From positions 1-22,498 of the forward strand of contig CAZFJU010000049.1 of the NCBI GenBank assembly GCA_964518995.1: a stretch of 22,498 bases of DNA, written 5' to 3'. The notes under the pieces are model-generated. The model saw only the letters and a list, made by a program, of their open reading frames with translations, was not told where the DNA came from and searched no databases. Every line of letters begins with the position of its first letter. Position 1 is the first letter of the stretch. Position numbers and translations under genes: made by a program. Shown piece after piece: positions 7,752-14,234 of this stretch. This stretch comes from ZC4RG20 sp964518995 (GTDB lineage: Bacteria; Pseudomonadota; Gammaproteobacteria; Steroidobacterales; Rariloculaceae).

Positions 7752-8450
7752 ATGATTTGGCGCGAGAAGCTGCAGGCGGCGTTGTCCGCCCTTCGTGGTG
7801 ATCCTTTTGAAGCGTTTCGACTGGCGCGAGTCGGGCTGGCGACCTTCCGTTTCCGTTACCTTCTGCGCATTGCCGGCCCCGGCTCGGTGTTCGGCACGCG
7901 CAATCGCGTTATCAACGCGGCGAACGTCACCATCGGGCGCGACTGCCTGTTCCAAGATTCGATCTACATCCGGGCGGGCGCGCAGGGACGCGTCACGCTC
8001 GGCAACCGAGTCGCGCTGAACAGCTTCGTGCAGATTTATGGCCATGGCGGCGTGACGCTCGGCGACGAGACGCAGCTCGGCCCCGGCACGATCGTCACAA
8101 CCACCGGCCATGATTACACTGACGAGCAACTCGAAGCGACGTTCCGCCCGATCACGATCGGCCGCCGCGTCTGGGTCGGAGCGAACGCGACGATTATCGG
8201 CGGCGTATCGATCGGCGATGGCGCCGTGATCGGTGCCGGCGCCGTAGTCATTCGGGACGTTCCACCGCGGACGCTCGCAGCGGGCGTGCCGGCCCGTGTA
8301 GTGCGGCGTTGGGACGAGGTGGCGAACCCTGCTTCAGCGCCCGTGGGCGCGCCCGACGCCTTACCACACGAAGATGCCGTCGCAAGCGACGCCAAGCGGT
8401 CCGAGGAGTGGCCGGAAGCGATGATCAAACGCCGATTGGAGAACAAGTAG
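7752..8450 (+). CDS. Hexapeptide-repeat acyltransferase (WbbJ/NodL-like)
   Basis: A 232-residue left-handed beta-helix acyltransferase that probably O- or N-acetylates an EPS sugar. Imperfect hexapeptide repeats run from about residue 55 to 185, interrupted by the loop TTTGHDYTDEQ carrying the catalytic-type His. The closing repeats IGRRVWVGANATIIGGVSIGDGAVIGAGAVV are textbook. The C-terminal ~45 residues are a charged, non-repeat tail, and its last codons lie in the first unit of a 29-bp tandem repeat next to the assembly gap. The ATG follows the kinase stop by 33 bp with AAGGTGG upstream, consistent with one operon. The acceptor cannot be read from sequence. Confidence 0.88.
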   Translation: MIWREKLQAALSALRGDPFEAFRLARVGLATFRFRYLLRIAGPGSVFGTRNRVINAANVTIGRDCLFQDSIYIRAGAQGRVTLGNRVALNSFVQIYGHGGVTLGDETQLGPGTIVTTTGHDYTDEQLEATFRPITIGRRVWVGANATIIGGVSIGDGAVIGAGAVVIRDVPPRTLAAGVPARVVRRWDEVANPASAPVGAPDALPHEDAVASDAKRSEEWPEAMIKRRLENK

Positions 8451-8577
8451 GCGTCAAACGCCGATNNNNNNNNNNNNNNNNNNNNNNNNNNNNNNNNNNN
8501 NNNNNNNNNNNNNNNNNNNNNNNNNNNNNNNNNNNNNNNNNNNNNNNNNNNNNNNNNNNNNNNNNAACAAGTAGGCG
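8425..8577. repeat. 29-bp tandem repeat interrupted by the assembly gap
   Basis: A full unit at 8425-8453 starts TCAAACGCCGAT and ends AACAAGTAGGCG. It is followed with no spacer by the first 12 bp of a second unit (8454-8465), and then the run of N begins. Immediately after the N (8566-8577) the last 12 bp of the unit reappear. The gap therefore sits inside a direct tandem array of at least two units whose true copy number is unknown. The first unit covers the acyltransferase stop codon. Confidence 0.85.
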
Positions 8578-8719
8578 CCGTGCGGTGCCGATAAACCTAA
8601 CACTTCGGCCGTAGAGGTTGTCCGAGCTGAATGCCCTCGTTCCGTCGACGGCACGGGGCGCCCATAGCGAAGCGCCCATCGAAGTGACGCCAACACGCAA
8701 CAAGAAGCGCTCGACAGCG

Positions 8720-8767
8720 AACGCTGGTATGCTTAAGCGTTGTTGCATGAAAATCACATGCGCTTAA
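8720..8767. promoter_or_regulatory. Overlapping inverted repeats, candidate activator-binding site
   Basis: Two dyads overlap. AACGCT-N10-AGCGTT spans 8720-8741. The second has outer arms TTAAGC (8733-8738) and GCTTAA (8762-8767) and inner arms GCATG (8745-8749) and CATGC (8757-8761). They end about 43 bp upstream of the -24 element of the sigma54 promoter at 8810, a plausible though somewhat close position for an enhancer-binding protein. The match to any particular regulator is inference. Confidence 0.4.
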
Positions 8768-8809
8768 ACGCGCACCCGGGTCGGCGGCGTTTTAGGCGTG
8801 CCGGGCCAC

Positions 8810-8825
8810 TGGCATATTGATTGCA
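8810..8825 (+). promoter_or_regulatory. Sigma54 (-24/-12) promoter of the sugar transferase
   Basis: TGGCATATTGATTGCA matches the sigma54 consensus TGGCACG-N4-TTGCW except for TA in place of CG at the end of the -24 block. The GG and GC are exactly 12 bp apart. Predicted transcription start is about 8836, 48 nt before the TTG start codon at 8884. Confidence 0.7.
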
Positions 8826-8883
8826 CACGCCTCGCAAGTCGACGAACGATACAAGAACAACAGCAAACTTAAGGAGATCGGCT

Positions 8884-10287
8884 TTGGCGAGCGGCTATTT
8901 CAGAGTGACTTTTCTGTTGACGGTGCTCGCTGTGCTGGAACTCGTGTCCGCACCGTTGATTTCCACCGCCACGCTTGTCGTTTCGACGCAACTTTTAGGT
9001 GTGCCGTTCGACCAGGCGTATGCACTGCTCGCGATCTTTTCTGCATTGCTGTGCTTCATGATCGTGCGACAGGACACATCGGACAAACGCTCGACGTTCG
9101 TCAGCGGCTGGACCATCGCGACGCGAGCAGGCCTCAGCTGGCTCGTAGTGGTTGCGATACTGTTACTGATCGGTTACGCGACGAAGGTGTCGGCCCTTTA
9201 CTCGCGTCGCGTCCTGTTCCTTTGGTTCATCGCCACCCCGCCGCTGCTCATGGCCATGCCGGTGCTGCTGCGCCAGCTCATGCGCCGCGTCGCGGTAGTG
9301 TCCCACAACACCCGCCGCATCGTGATTGCGGGCGTCAATGATGTCAGCCGGGCGCTCGTGTCGACGCTGGCCGCGAGACCGGAGCTCGGCCTTAATCATT
9401 GCGGCTACTTCGAGGACCGCGACGTCGGCCGCGTTGCGCAGATACGCCCGGACGAGCTTCGCGGCACCCTTGCGGACCTGCCTAGCTTCGTCAAGCAGAA
9501 CCACATCGATATCATTTTCATCTCGATGCCGTACCACTTGCAGCGGACCAAGCGGCTGCTGCATGACCTGCGGGATACGACGGCCTCGGTGTATCTGATT
9601 CCGGAGATCTCGTTCATCGACCTGATTCAAGCGCGAGTGGACGACATCCGCGGCATCCCGATTATTGCGCTCTGCGAAACCCCATTTCATGGCTGGAGCG
9701 GCATCAAGAAGCGCACGCTCGACGTCGTGCTGGCTTCTTTGATGCTAATTGTCGCGCTACCCGTCATGTTGGCCATCGCGATCGGCATCAGATGGTCGAC
9801 GCCGGGCGGGTCGGTCATCTTTACGCAGCGACGCTACGGTCTCGATGGCGCGGAATTTTTCGTCTACAAATTTCGGACGATGCACGTCGCGGAGGATGGC
9901 AATGTCGTTCGTCAGGCGACGCGAGACGATCCGCGCGTCACGCCGTTCGGCCGTTTCCTGCGCCGTTATTCGCTGGACGAGCTGCCGCAGCTGATCAACG
10001 TGCTGCAGGGCCGAATGAGCCTCGTCGGCCCGCGCCCACACGCCGTTGCCCATAACGAGCAGTACCGTAAACTTATCGACGGATACATGGTTCGGCACAA
10101 GGCGTCTCCCGGGATCACCGGGCTTGCGCAGGTGAATGGCTGCCGCGGCGAAACGGCCGATCTCGCCGAGATGAAGCGTCGCATAGACTACGACCTCGAC
10201 TATCTGCGGCATTGGTCGCTGATGCTCGACCTGAAGATCCTGCTCAAGACCGTTGCCGTGCTGTTCAAGAGCGAGAAGGCGTATTAG
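8884..10287 (+). CDS. WcaJ/EpsB-type polyprenyl-phosphate sugar-1-phosphate transferase
   Basis: A 467-residue membrane enzyme that starts EPS repeat-unit synthesis by moving a sugar 1-phosphate from UDP-sugar onto undecaprenyl phosphate. Several N-terminal TM segments are followed by a CoA-binding-like domain (RIVIAGVNDVSRALV, ~145). From residue ~276 comes the catalytic bacterial sugar transferase domain: KRTLDVVLA, a TM hairpin, FFVYKFRTMHV, DELPQLINVLQGRMSLVGPRPH and RHKASPGITGLAQVNGCRGET. The last motif is characteristic of WcaJ. The start is a TTG at 8884 with AAGGAG seven bases upstream. An in-frame TTG at 8821 lies inside the -12 promoter element and cannot be transcribed from it. The sugar is not certain; glucose is common for WcaJ. 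Confidence 0.92.
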   Translation: MASGYFRVTFLLTVLAVLELVSAPLISTATLVVSTQLLGVPFDQAYALLAIFSALLCFMIVRQDTSDKRSTFVSGWTIATRAGLSWLVVVAILLLIGYATKVSALYSRRVLFLWFIATPPLLMAMPVLLRQLMRRVAVVSHNTRRIVIAGVNDVSRALVSTLAARPELGLNHCGYFEDRDVGRVAQIRPDELRGTLADLPSFVKQNHIDIIFISMPYHLQRTKRLLHDLRDTTASVYLIPEISFIDLIQARVDDIRGIPIIALCETPFHGWSGIKKRTLDVVLASLMLIVALPVMLAIAIGIRWSTPGGSVIFTQRRYGLDGAEFFVYKFRTMHVAEDGNVVRQATRDDPRVTPFGRFLRRYSLDELPQLINVLQGRMSLVGPRPHAVAHNEQYRKLIDGYMVRHKASPGITGLAQVNGCRGETADLAEMKRRIDYDLDYLRHWSLMLDLKILLKTVAVLFKSEKAY

Positions 10288-10351
10288 TGTCCGCTGCCAA
10301 GATCCGCTTTCGCTTGGCGCGTCGGAACACGTCGGAACCAAAGGGGATTGA

Positions 10352-11629
10352 ATGAAGATGTCGATCCGTCACGCGCGTCTCGCGGGTGGCGCATGCTGTA
10401 GTTGCGCGCTTGCGTTGAGCATGTGGCCGGCCATCGCCGTCGCCGACTGGGAAGTCATACCCGACGTGCGCATGGAGGTCGAAGCGAACGATAACCCTCG
10501 GCTCGGCCAGCGTCCGGAGCACCGCCCGGAAGCTGACTTCGACCGCACGGCGGCTCGGATGCTGATGGATGCCCGGATGAACCTGCGTAACAGCGGTCCG
10601 CGCGGCAGCGTCACGCTGCAGCCGCGCGTCCGTGTCGACGCGTACTCTGATTCGCGCGATGACGACCTCGAGCGCCAAGACATCTACCTTAACTCCCGCG
10701 CCAACTACAACTGGCAGCGTGCGCGCGCCGGGCTCAACTTGAATCTCAATCGGGAGAGCATCATCAGCAGCGAGTTGTCCGACTTGCAGCCGATCGAGCC
10801 CGGCGAGCCGATCGATGACCCCATCGACAACGAAACCGGCCTGCTGGTGCTGCTCGACGAGTTCCGCAACCGCATCAATCTGCGGCCGTATGCAGAGTTC
10901 GACATCTCCGAGCGCAGCGCCATTCTGATGGAAGCACGATTGCTCGATATTTCCTACACCGGCCCCGAGATCCTCGGCCGCACCGATTTCACCGACATCT
11001 CGTTGTCGCTCGGCATCGGCCGGACCATCGACAGCCGTACCAGCGCGACCGCGCGGATGATCGTGTCCAACTTCGAGGCCGACTTGAGCGGCAACGAAAC
11101 CGACACGGTGGGCGTGGAAGGCACCTTCGCCCGCGAGCTCAACGAGCTCTGGACATTCAGCCTTACAACCGGCTTGCAGCGCAGCGATTTCAAGTTCGTC
11201 GACCCGACAACGAGCGAGGTGGTCGATAATGCCTCGACGAACTATACGATGAGCATCGGCTTCTCGAAACGGACCGAGCTGTCGGCGCTAGATATCGATT
11301 TGTTCAGAGTATTGAACCCGAATGCCATTGGCTTTCTGATCGAACGAAACGAGGTCCGGGTGCGCTACGCGCGGCAGCTATCGCAGCGGCTCAGCGCGGG
11401 CGTCGGCTTCAGAGCGATGGAGACCGGGACGCTGGAAGGCGTCTCCGCGGATCGCCAGCTCCTGCGCGCCGACATCGATGTCGAATGGGCGTTCACGCCA
11501 TCATGGTCGTTCGCGGCGCGCTTCGGCGCCATTGACCAGGAGTTCTCGGGTGCTCGTCTCGACGGGCAAGCGAACATGCTATCGATTGGCGCGGTATACC
11601 GCGGCTTGTCGCGGCGGCCGGTGAACTAA
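10352..11629 (+). CDS. Outer-membrane beta-barrel protein of the EPS locus
   Basis: A 425-residue protein with a signal peptide (hydrophobic run CCSCALALSMWPAIAV, likely cleavage at AVA-DW). It is followed by alternating amphipathic strands rich in Arg, Asp and aromatic residues (RVRVDAYSD, YNWQRARAGLNLNL, RPYAEFDISERSAILMEARLLDISY). This pattern indicates a barrel of perhaps 16 strands, like the outer-membrane proteins found next to exosortase-associated EPS genes. The final strand ends RRPVN rather than in Phe, so the usual barrel-assembly signal is weak. AGGGG precedes the ATG. It lies 64 bp after the sugar transferase and is probably cotranscribed. A secretion-pore role is inferred from context. 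Confidence 0.75.
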   Translation: MKMSIRHARLAGGACCSCALALSMWPAIAVADWEVIPDVRMEVEANDNPRLGQRPEHRPEADFDRTAARMLMDARMNLRNSGPRGSVTLQPRVRVDAYSDSRDDDLERQDIYLNSRANYNWQRARAGLNLNLNRESIISSELSDLQPIEPGEPIDDPIDNETGLLVLLDEFRNRINLRPYAEFDISERSAILMEARLLDISYTGPEILGRTDFTDISLSLGIGRTIDSRTSATARMIVSNFEADLSGNETDTVGVEGTFARELNELWTFSLTTGLQRSDFKFVDPTTSEVVDNASTNYTMSIGFSKRTELSALDIDLFRVLNPNAIGFLIERNEVRVRYARQLSQRLSAGVGFRAMETGTLEGVSADRQLLRADIDVEWAFTPSWSFAARFGAIDQEFSGARLDGQANMLSIGAVYRGLSRRPVN

Positions 11630-11634
11630 CGGCC

Positions 11635-11656
11635 GCGCCGGCGGGCGTGCCGGCGC
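11635..11656. terminator. GC-rich hairpin between convergent genes
   Basis: A perfect 8-bp stem GCGCCGGC/GCCGGCGC with a 6-nt loop sits between the convergent barrel-protein and encapsulin genes, 5 bp after one stop and 10 bp from the other. There is no T-run on either strand, so it may block read-through or protect 3' ends rather than terminate alone. Confidence 0.5.
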
Positions 11657-11666
11657 CGCGAGACGC

Positions 11667-12503
11667 TCAGCGTACCGGCGCCGCGGCCGCGGTGGCATCG
11701 CCCGCCTCGTACTTGAGCGGCACGGCCGCTTCGGGCGTGTAAACCTCGAACGTTATGCTCTCGCGAACGAACAGCTCGACCTGCTCGGCGTCATGATGCG
11801 CATATCCGATCGCGAAATCCTGACCGACCGTGAGCTCGAAATCGCCGCCGCGCAAGCTCAGCACCACCGCACCATCCACGGCGGGCGCCCAGATGATGCG
11901 CTCCTCGACCTGCTGGCGGACCATGTTGATCACCGGATATCCGCCCTTGTTAGTGGTCTCCGTCAGCCCTTGATAGCACCGAGGCCCGAGCGCTATCGCG
12001 TACGGTCCTTCGATACCGCCGTTACGGAGCTTGGTGAGCGCGGCAGCGACCACACGCGGATAGCGCTCATAGTCGTCCGACAGCGGCAGCGTGTTCTCGC
12101 CGCAACGCTCGAAGATTCCGGCAATGCTCGCCGCTCGGAATCCGCCGAATATCGCGCGATCCTCCGACAATCCTGCTAGCCTTGCCGAGCTCACCACCGG
12201 GCCGAGATCCGCGTCCTGGGCGCCGCGCTCGATGGCGTCGACCTCTGTCCTCGAAAGCGTGAACGGCACATCGATCTCGACGAGGGGCTGCGTCTGGCGC
12301 AGCCGCGCCCGCACGCCCTCCGCGGCGTCCACAGTCGCCGCTCGACCGCGGCCGACAGTCGAGACGTCCCAGCCGAGGGGCCCGTTGAAGTCTACGAGCC
12401 GGCGCCCAGCTAACGTGCGTCGCAGTGTCCGAGCCGCTTCGGCATCGATCTCCCGCCAGCCGCGTTCGCCGATCGGCGCGAGCCCGCGTTGCAGATGATC
12501 CAT
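11667..12503 (-). CDS. Encapsulin shell protein (family 1)
   Basis: A 278-residue HK97-fold protein that self-assembles into a protein nanocompartment in the cytoplasm. The N-terminus, DHLQRGLAPIGERGWREID, matches the family 1 helix that binds cargo peptides. FNGPLGWDVSTVGRGR and the late E-loop/A-domain motifs GPRCYQGL, GGYPVINMVRQQVEERIIWAP and DFAIGYAHHDAEQVELFVRESITFEVYTPEAAVPL are all typical. Slightly longer than the usual ~265 residues because of an Ala-rich tail. AGGAGG overlaps the end of the upstream cargo gene, and the ATG follows that stop by 10 bp, so the two are translationally linked. With the EncFtn cargo it should form an iron-storage compartment. Confidence 0.95.
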   Translation of the reverse strand: MDHLQRGLAPIGERGWREIDAEAARTLRRTLAGRRLVDFNGPLGWDVSTVGRGRAATVDAAEGVRARLRQTQPLVEIDVPFTLSRTEVDAIERGAQDADLGPVVSSARLAGLSEDRAIFGGFRAASIAGIFERCGENTLPLSDDYERYPRVVAAALTKLRNGGIEGPYAIALGPRCYQGLTETTNKGGYPVINMVRQQVEERIIWAPAVDGAVVLSLRGGDFELTVGQDFAIGYAHHDAEQVELFVRESITFEVYTPEAAVPLKYEAGDATAAAAPVR

Positions 12504-12513
12504 GCTCGTCCTC

Positions 12514-12891
12514 CTATTTCACCGTGCTTCGCAGACTACCGATGCCGAGACCGCAGGCGCTGCCGACTGCGCGTGCGTCACCCGCATCCTCATGCCCCTC
12601 TTCGATCGCAGTAATCGAGCCCTCGGTGAAAAGGTATTGGCGCAGATACCCGTCGAGGACCGGATCGCGCCGCCGCAGCCACTCGAGCACCATCGCCGCG
12701 TGCTCCTTCTCTTCGTCGCGGTTGTGGGCAAGGATCGCCTTCAGATCCTCGTCGTCCGTCGCGTCGACACGCTGCGCGTACCAATCGACCGCTTCGAACT
12801 CCTCCATCAACGAGCGAATCGCGCGGTGAGCGTCGACGACGTCGCGGCTCATTGCATCGCGGGCTTCATGCAAAACGTCAACTTCACTCAT
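12514..12891 (-). CDS. Encapsulated ferritin-like cargo protein (EncFtn)
   Basis: A 125-residue half-ferritin that dimerises to build a di-iron ferroxidase site and delivers oxidised iron to the encapsulin lumen. By alignment from memory to the Rhodospirillum rubrum protein, the ligands are E31, E61 and H64, with E30, E33, W37 and Y38 also present (EEFEAVDWY and HNRDEEKEHAAM). The C-terminal tail GLGIGSLRSTVK is a standard encapsulin-targeting peptide, joined by a flexible Gly/Ala stretch after residue 98. AAGGAG lies eight bases before the ATG. It is the first gene of a two-gene operon with the shell gene. A sigma54-type promoter lies about 75 nt upstream of the start. Confidence 0.95.
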   Translation of the reverse strand: MSEVDVLHEARDAMSRDVVDAHRAIRSLMEEFEAVDWYAQRVDATDDEDLKAILAHNRDEEKEHAAMVLEWLRRRDPVLDGYLRQYLFTEGSITAIEEGHEDAGDARAVGSACGLGIGSLRSTVK

Positions 12892-12977
12892 TCCGCGAGC
12901 TCCTTTGATCTGTCGTCACGATGTGCGCCGTGTGCACGTGATGCCTGGCGCACCGCCGCCGCGAGCGCCATGTCGAT

Positions 12978-12993
12978 AGCAACAATCGTGCCG
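12978..12993 (-). promoter_or_regulatory. Sigma54 (-24/-12) promoter of the EncFtn-encapsulin operon
   Basis: The minus strand reads CGGCACGATTGTTGCT, which matches TGGCACG-N4-TTGCW at every position except the first T. Predicted start is about 12967, giving a 76-nt leader to the EncFtn ATG. The spacer between EncFtn and the CPBP gene is only 122 bp, and the site lies centrally in it. Confidence 0.75.
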
Positions 12994-13013
12994 AGCTTCG
13001 CAGCAAAGCTGCA

Positions 13014-13697
13014 TCAGGAACCGAGCCAGTTCGCCAGCAGGTCTCGTCCGAACACCCAATAGTGCAAAGCCGACCCGAGCAATGCATGCGATATGGCCAA
13101 CGGCAGCAACACCCGATAGCGGCGATAAATGAGCGCCCACACGGCGCCCGCGACCAGTGTGACCGCCATTACCGGCCAGCGCGGGTAATGCACCAGCGAG
13201 AACGCGACCGCCGTCGTCGCGATGGCGGCCCCGAGCGGTAGGAGCACTAGCAAACGTCCAAGCAAATAGAACTGAAACACGAACTGCTGCAGAAGCGCCC
13301 ACGGCAAGTACAGCGCCACGGCGCCCAGCATGCGCGGATTGGCGACGCGCGCCGTTACCGCCTCGAGCCCACCCGCATGGCCTGCGAGCGCGACGCCGAT
13401 GACCAGCAATACCAGCATAGCGGCGCCCGTGAACAGGCTCGCGAGGACCGCGGCGCGGTGCATGCGCGGCGCCCCTTCCTCGTCGACACGCTGCATGTTC
13501 CAAAGCCTGCGGCTTCGTCCATAGCCCGAGAAGATGAACATCATCGCGACGACCGCAAGCAACACATCGACGTAACCGGGCCGGGCCCGGAATAGCAGCA
13601 GGAACGCCGCAGCAAACGCCGCGACGATCGCTAATTCGATGGCGACCAGCCGCTTAGAGGGGTCTTGCGGCGTTTCGGAGAGACTTTGCGTGGCCAT
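13014..13697 (-). CDS. Divergent CPBP-family (CAAX protease-like) membrane protein
   Basis: A 227-residue polytopic membrane protein with about six hydrophobic segments and the CPBP layout. Motif 2 FSLVHYP (H170) and motif 3 ISHALLG (H204) are intact, but the catalytic motif 1 EExxxR is replaced by QQFVFQ (Q137, Q138, Q142). Known CPBP intramembrane proteases use the Glu pair, so this one may be non-proteolytic or use other chemistry; I recall other proteobacterial CPBP proteins with Gln here. AAGG is nine bases before the ATG. It lies upstream of EncFtn on the same strand, but the encapsulin promoter lies between them, so it may be separately transcribed. It is divergent from the DUF4398 lipoprotein. 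Function unknown. Confidence 0.7.
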   Translation of the reverse strand: MATQSLSETPQDPSKRLVAIELAIVAAFAAAFLLLFRARPGYVDVLLAVVAMMFIFSGYGRSRRLWNMQRVDEEGAPRMHRAAVLASLFTGAAMLVLLVIGVALAGHAGGLEAVTARVANPRMLGAVALYLPWALLQQFVFQFYLLGRLLVLLPLGAAIATTAVAFSLVHYPRWPVMAVTLVAGAVWALIYRRYRVLLPLAISHALLGSALHYWVFGRDLLANWLGS

Positions 13698-13751
13698 ACC
13701 TCAATGCCTTCGCGGCGTGGCTACAACACAACGCGATTTGCCGCCCGCCGT

Positions 13752-13767
13752 TGGCACGCAACCTGCA
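13752..13767 (+). promoter_or_regulatory. Sigma54 (-24/-12) promoter of the DUF4398/OmpA lipoprotein pair
   Basis: TGGCACGCAACCTGCA has a perfect -24 block and CTGCA at -12 (one mismatch to TTGCW), with exact spacing. Predicted start is about 13778, which excludes an in-frame ATG at 13774 and fits the GTG start at 13804 with GGAGG inside the leader. Confidence 0.75.
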
Positions 13768-13803
13768 GCGGCTATGCAAACGGATAGCAACGGAGGGACC
13801 CTT

Positions 13804-14211
13804 GTGTCAAGAATACATACCCTTACAGGCGGTGCTGCGCTCGTATTGCTGGCGGGCTGCGCATCAAACCCGCCGCCGGCATCGACCGGGAGCATCGAGG
13901 AGGCACAGCAGCGTATCGAGGAAGCTGAGCGAGCGGAAGCGCAGCGCTACGCGAACCGCGAGTTGAATCTCGCGCGCGACAAGGTCATGCAGGCCCTCGA
14001 GGCGCAGCAGGATGGCGACATCGAGCTGGCAGCGGTCCTCGCCGAGCACGCGGAGCTCGATGCGGCTTACGCCGCGGCGCGCGCGAACAACGCGTCGGTC
14101 CAGGCGGCGGTCGATGAGCTGCGGGCGAGCATCGCGACGCTCGAGAGTGAGCTGCAGCGCCAGGAGTCGCTCCCCGGCGACGCAGCGAGTGACCGCGGCC
14201 GCGGGCTGTGA
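13804..14211 (+). CDS. DUF4398-type lipoprotein
   Basis: A 135-residue lipoprotein with signal peptide and lipobox LLAGC (Cys19), then an alpha-helical, Glu/Ala/Arg-rich body (residues ~30-125) with the repeated 'ARDKV-QALEAQQDGD-ELAAVLAEHAELDA' pattern of DUF4398, a helical bundle that may bind peptidoglycan or envelope partners. The start is GTG at 13804 with GGAGG seven bases upstream. Earlier in-frame codons lie before the predicted transcript start and would bury the signal peptide. It is 23 bp ahead of the OmpA-family lipoprotein and shares its promoter. Which membrane it ends in is uncertain; there is no Asp at +2, so the outer membrane is likely. Confidence 0.82.
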   Translation: MSRIHTLTGGAALVLLAGCASNPPPASTGSIEEAQQRIEEAERAEAQRYANRELNLARDKVMQALEAQQDGDIELAAVLAEHAELDAAYAAARANNASVQAAVDELRASIATLESELQRQESLPGDAASDRGRGL

Positions 14212-14234
14212 TGCGCGCGCAGAAGGAGATGGAT

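Larger units (their letters stand above)
8451..8883. other. Gene-free region with the assembly gap, 433 bp
   Basis: This stretch holds the repeat remnant, exactly 100 N (8466-8565), and 318 bp of unique sequence before the sugar transferase. I see no coding sequence in the unique part. It contains GGGCGC/GCGCCC arms around 8656-8677, the AACGCT/AGCGTT and TTAAGC/GCTTAA inverted repeats at 8720-8767, and a sigma54-type promoter at 8810. An exact 100-N run is the conventional placeholder for a gap of unknown size, so genes could be missing here. Confidence 0.8.

Noticed and set aside
8425..8577. CRISPR array suggested by a 29-bp repeat unit beside a gap
   Set aside because: Units abut directly with no spacers and the first unit is part of the acyltransferase coding sequence; no cas genes are nearby.
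8309..8757. Open frames running through the N block
   Set aside because: The N run has no sequence, so these frames are artefacts of translating unknown bases.
4480..11629. Exosortase or PEP-CTERM proteins expected in this type of EPS locus
   Set aside because: No exosortase-like polytopic protein or PEP-CTERM tail is present in the window; the type assignment rests on resemblance only.
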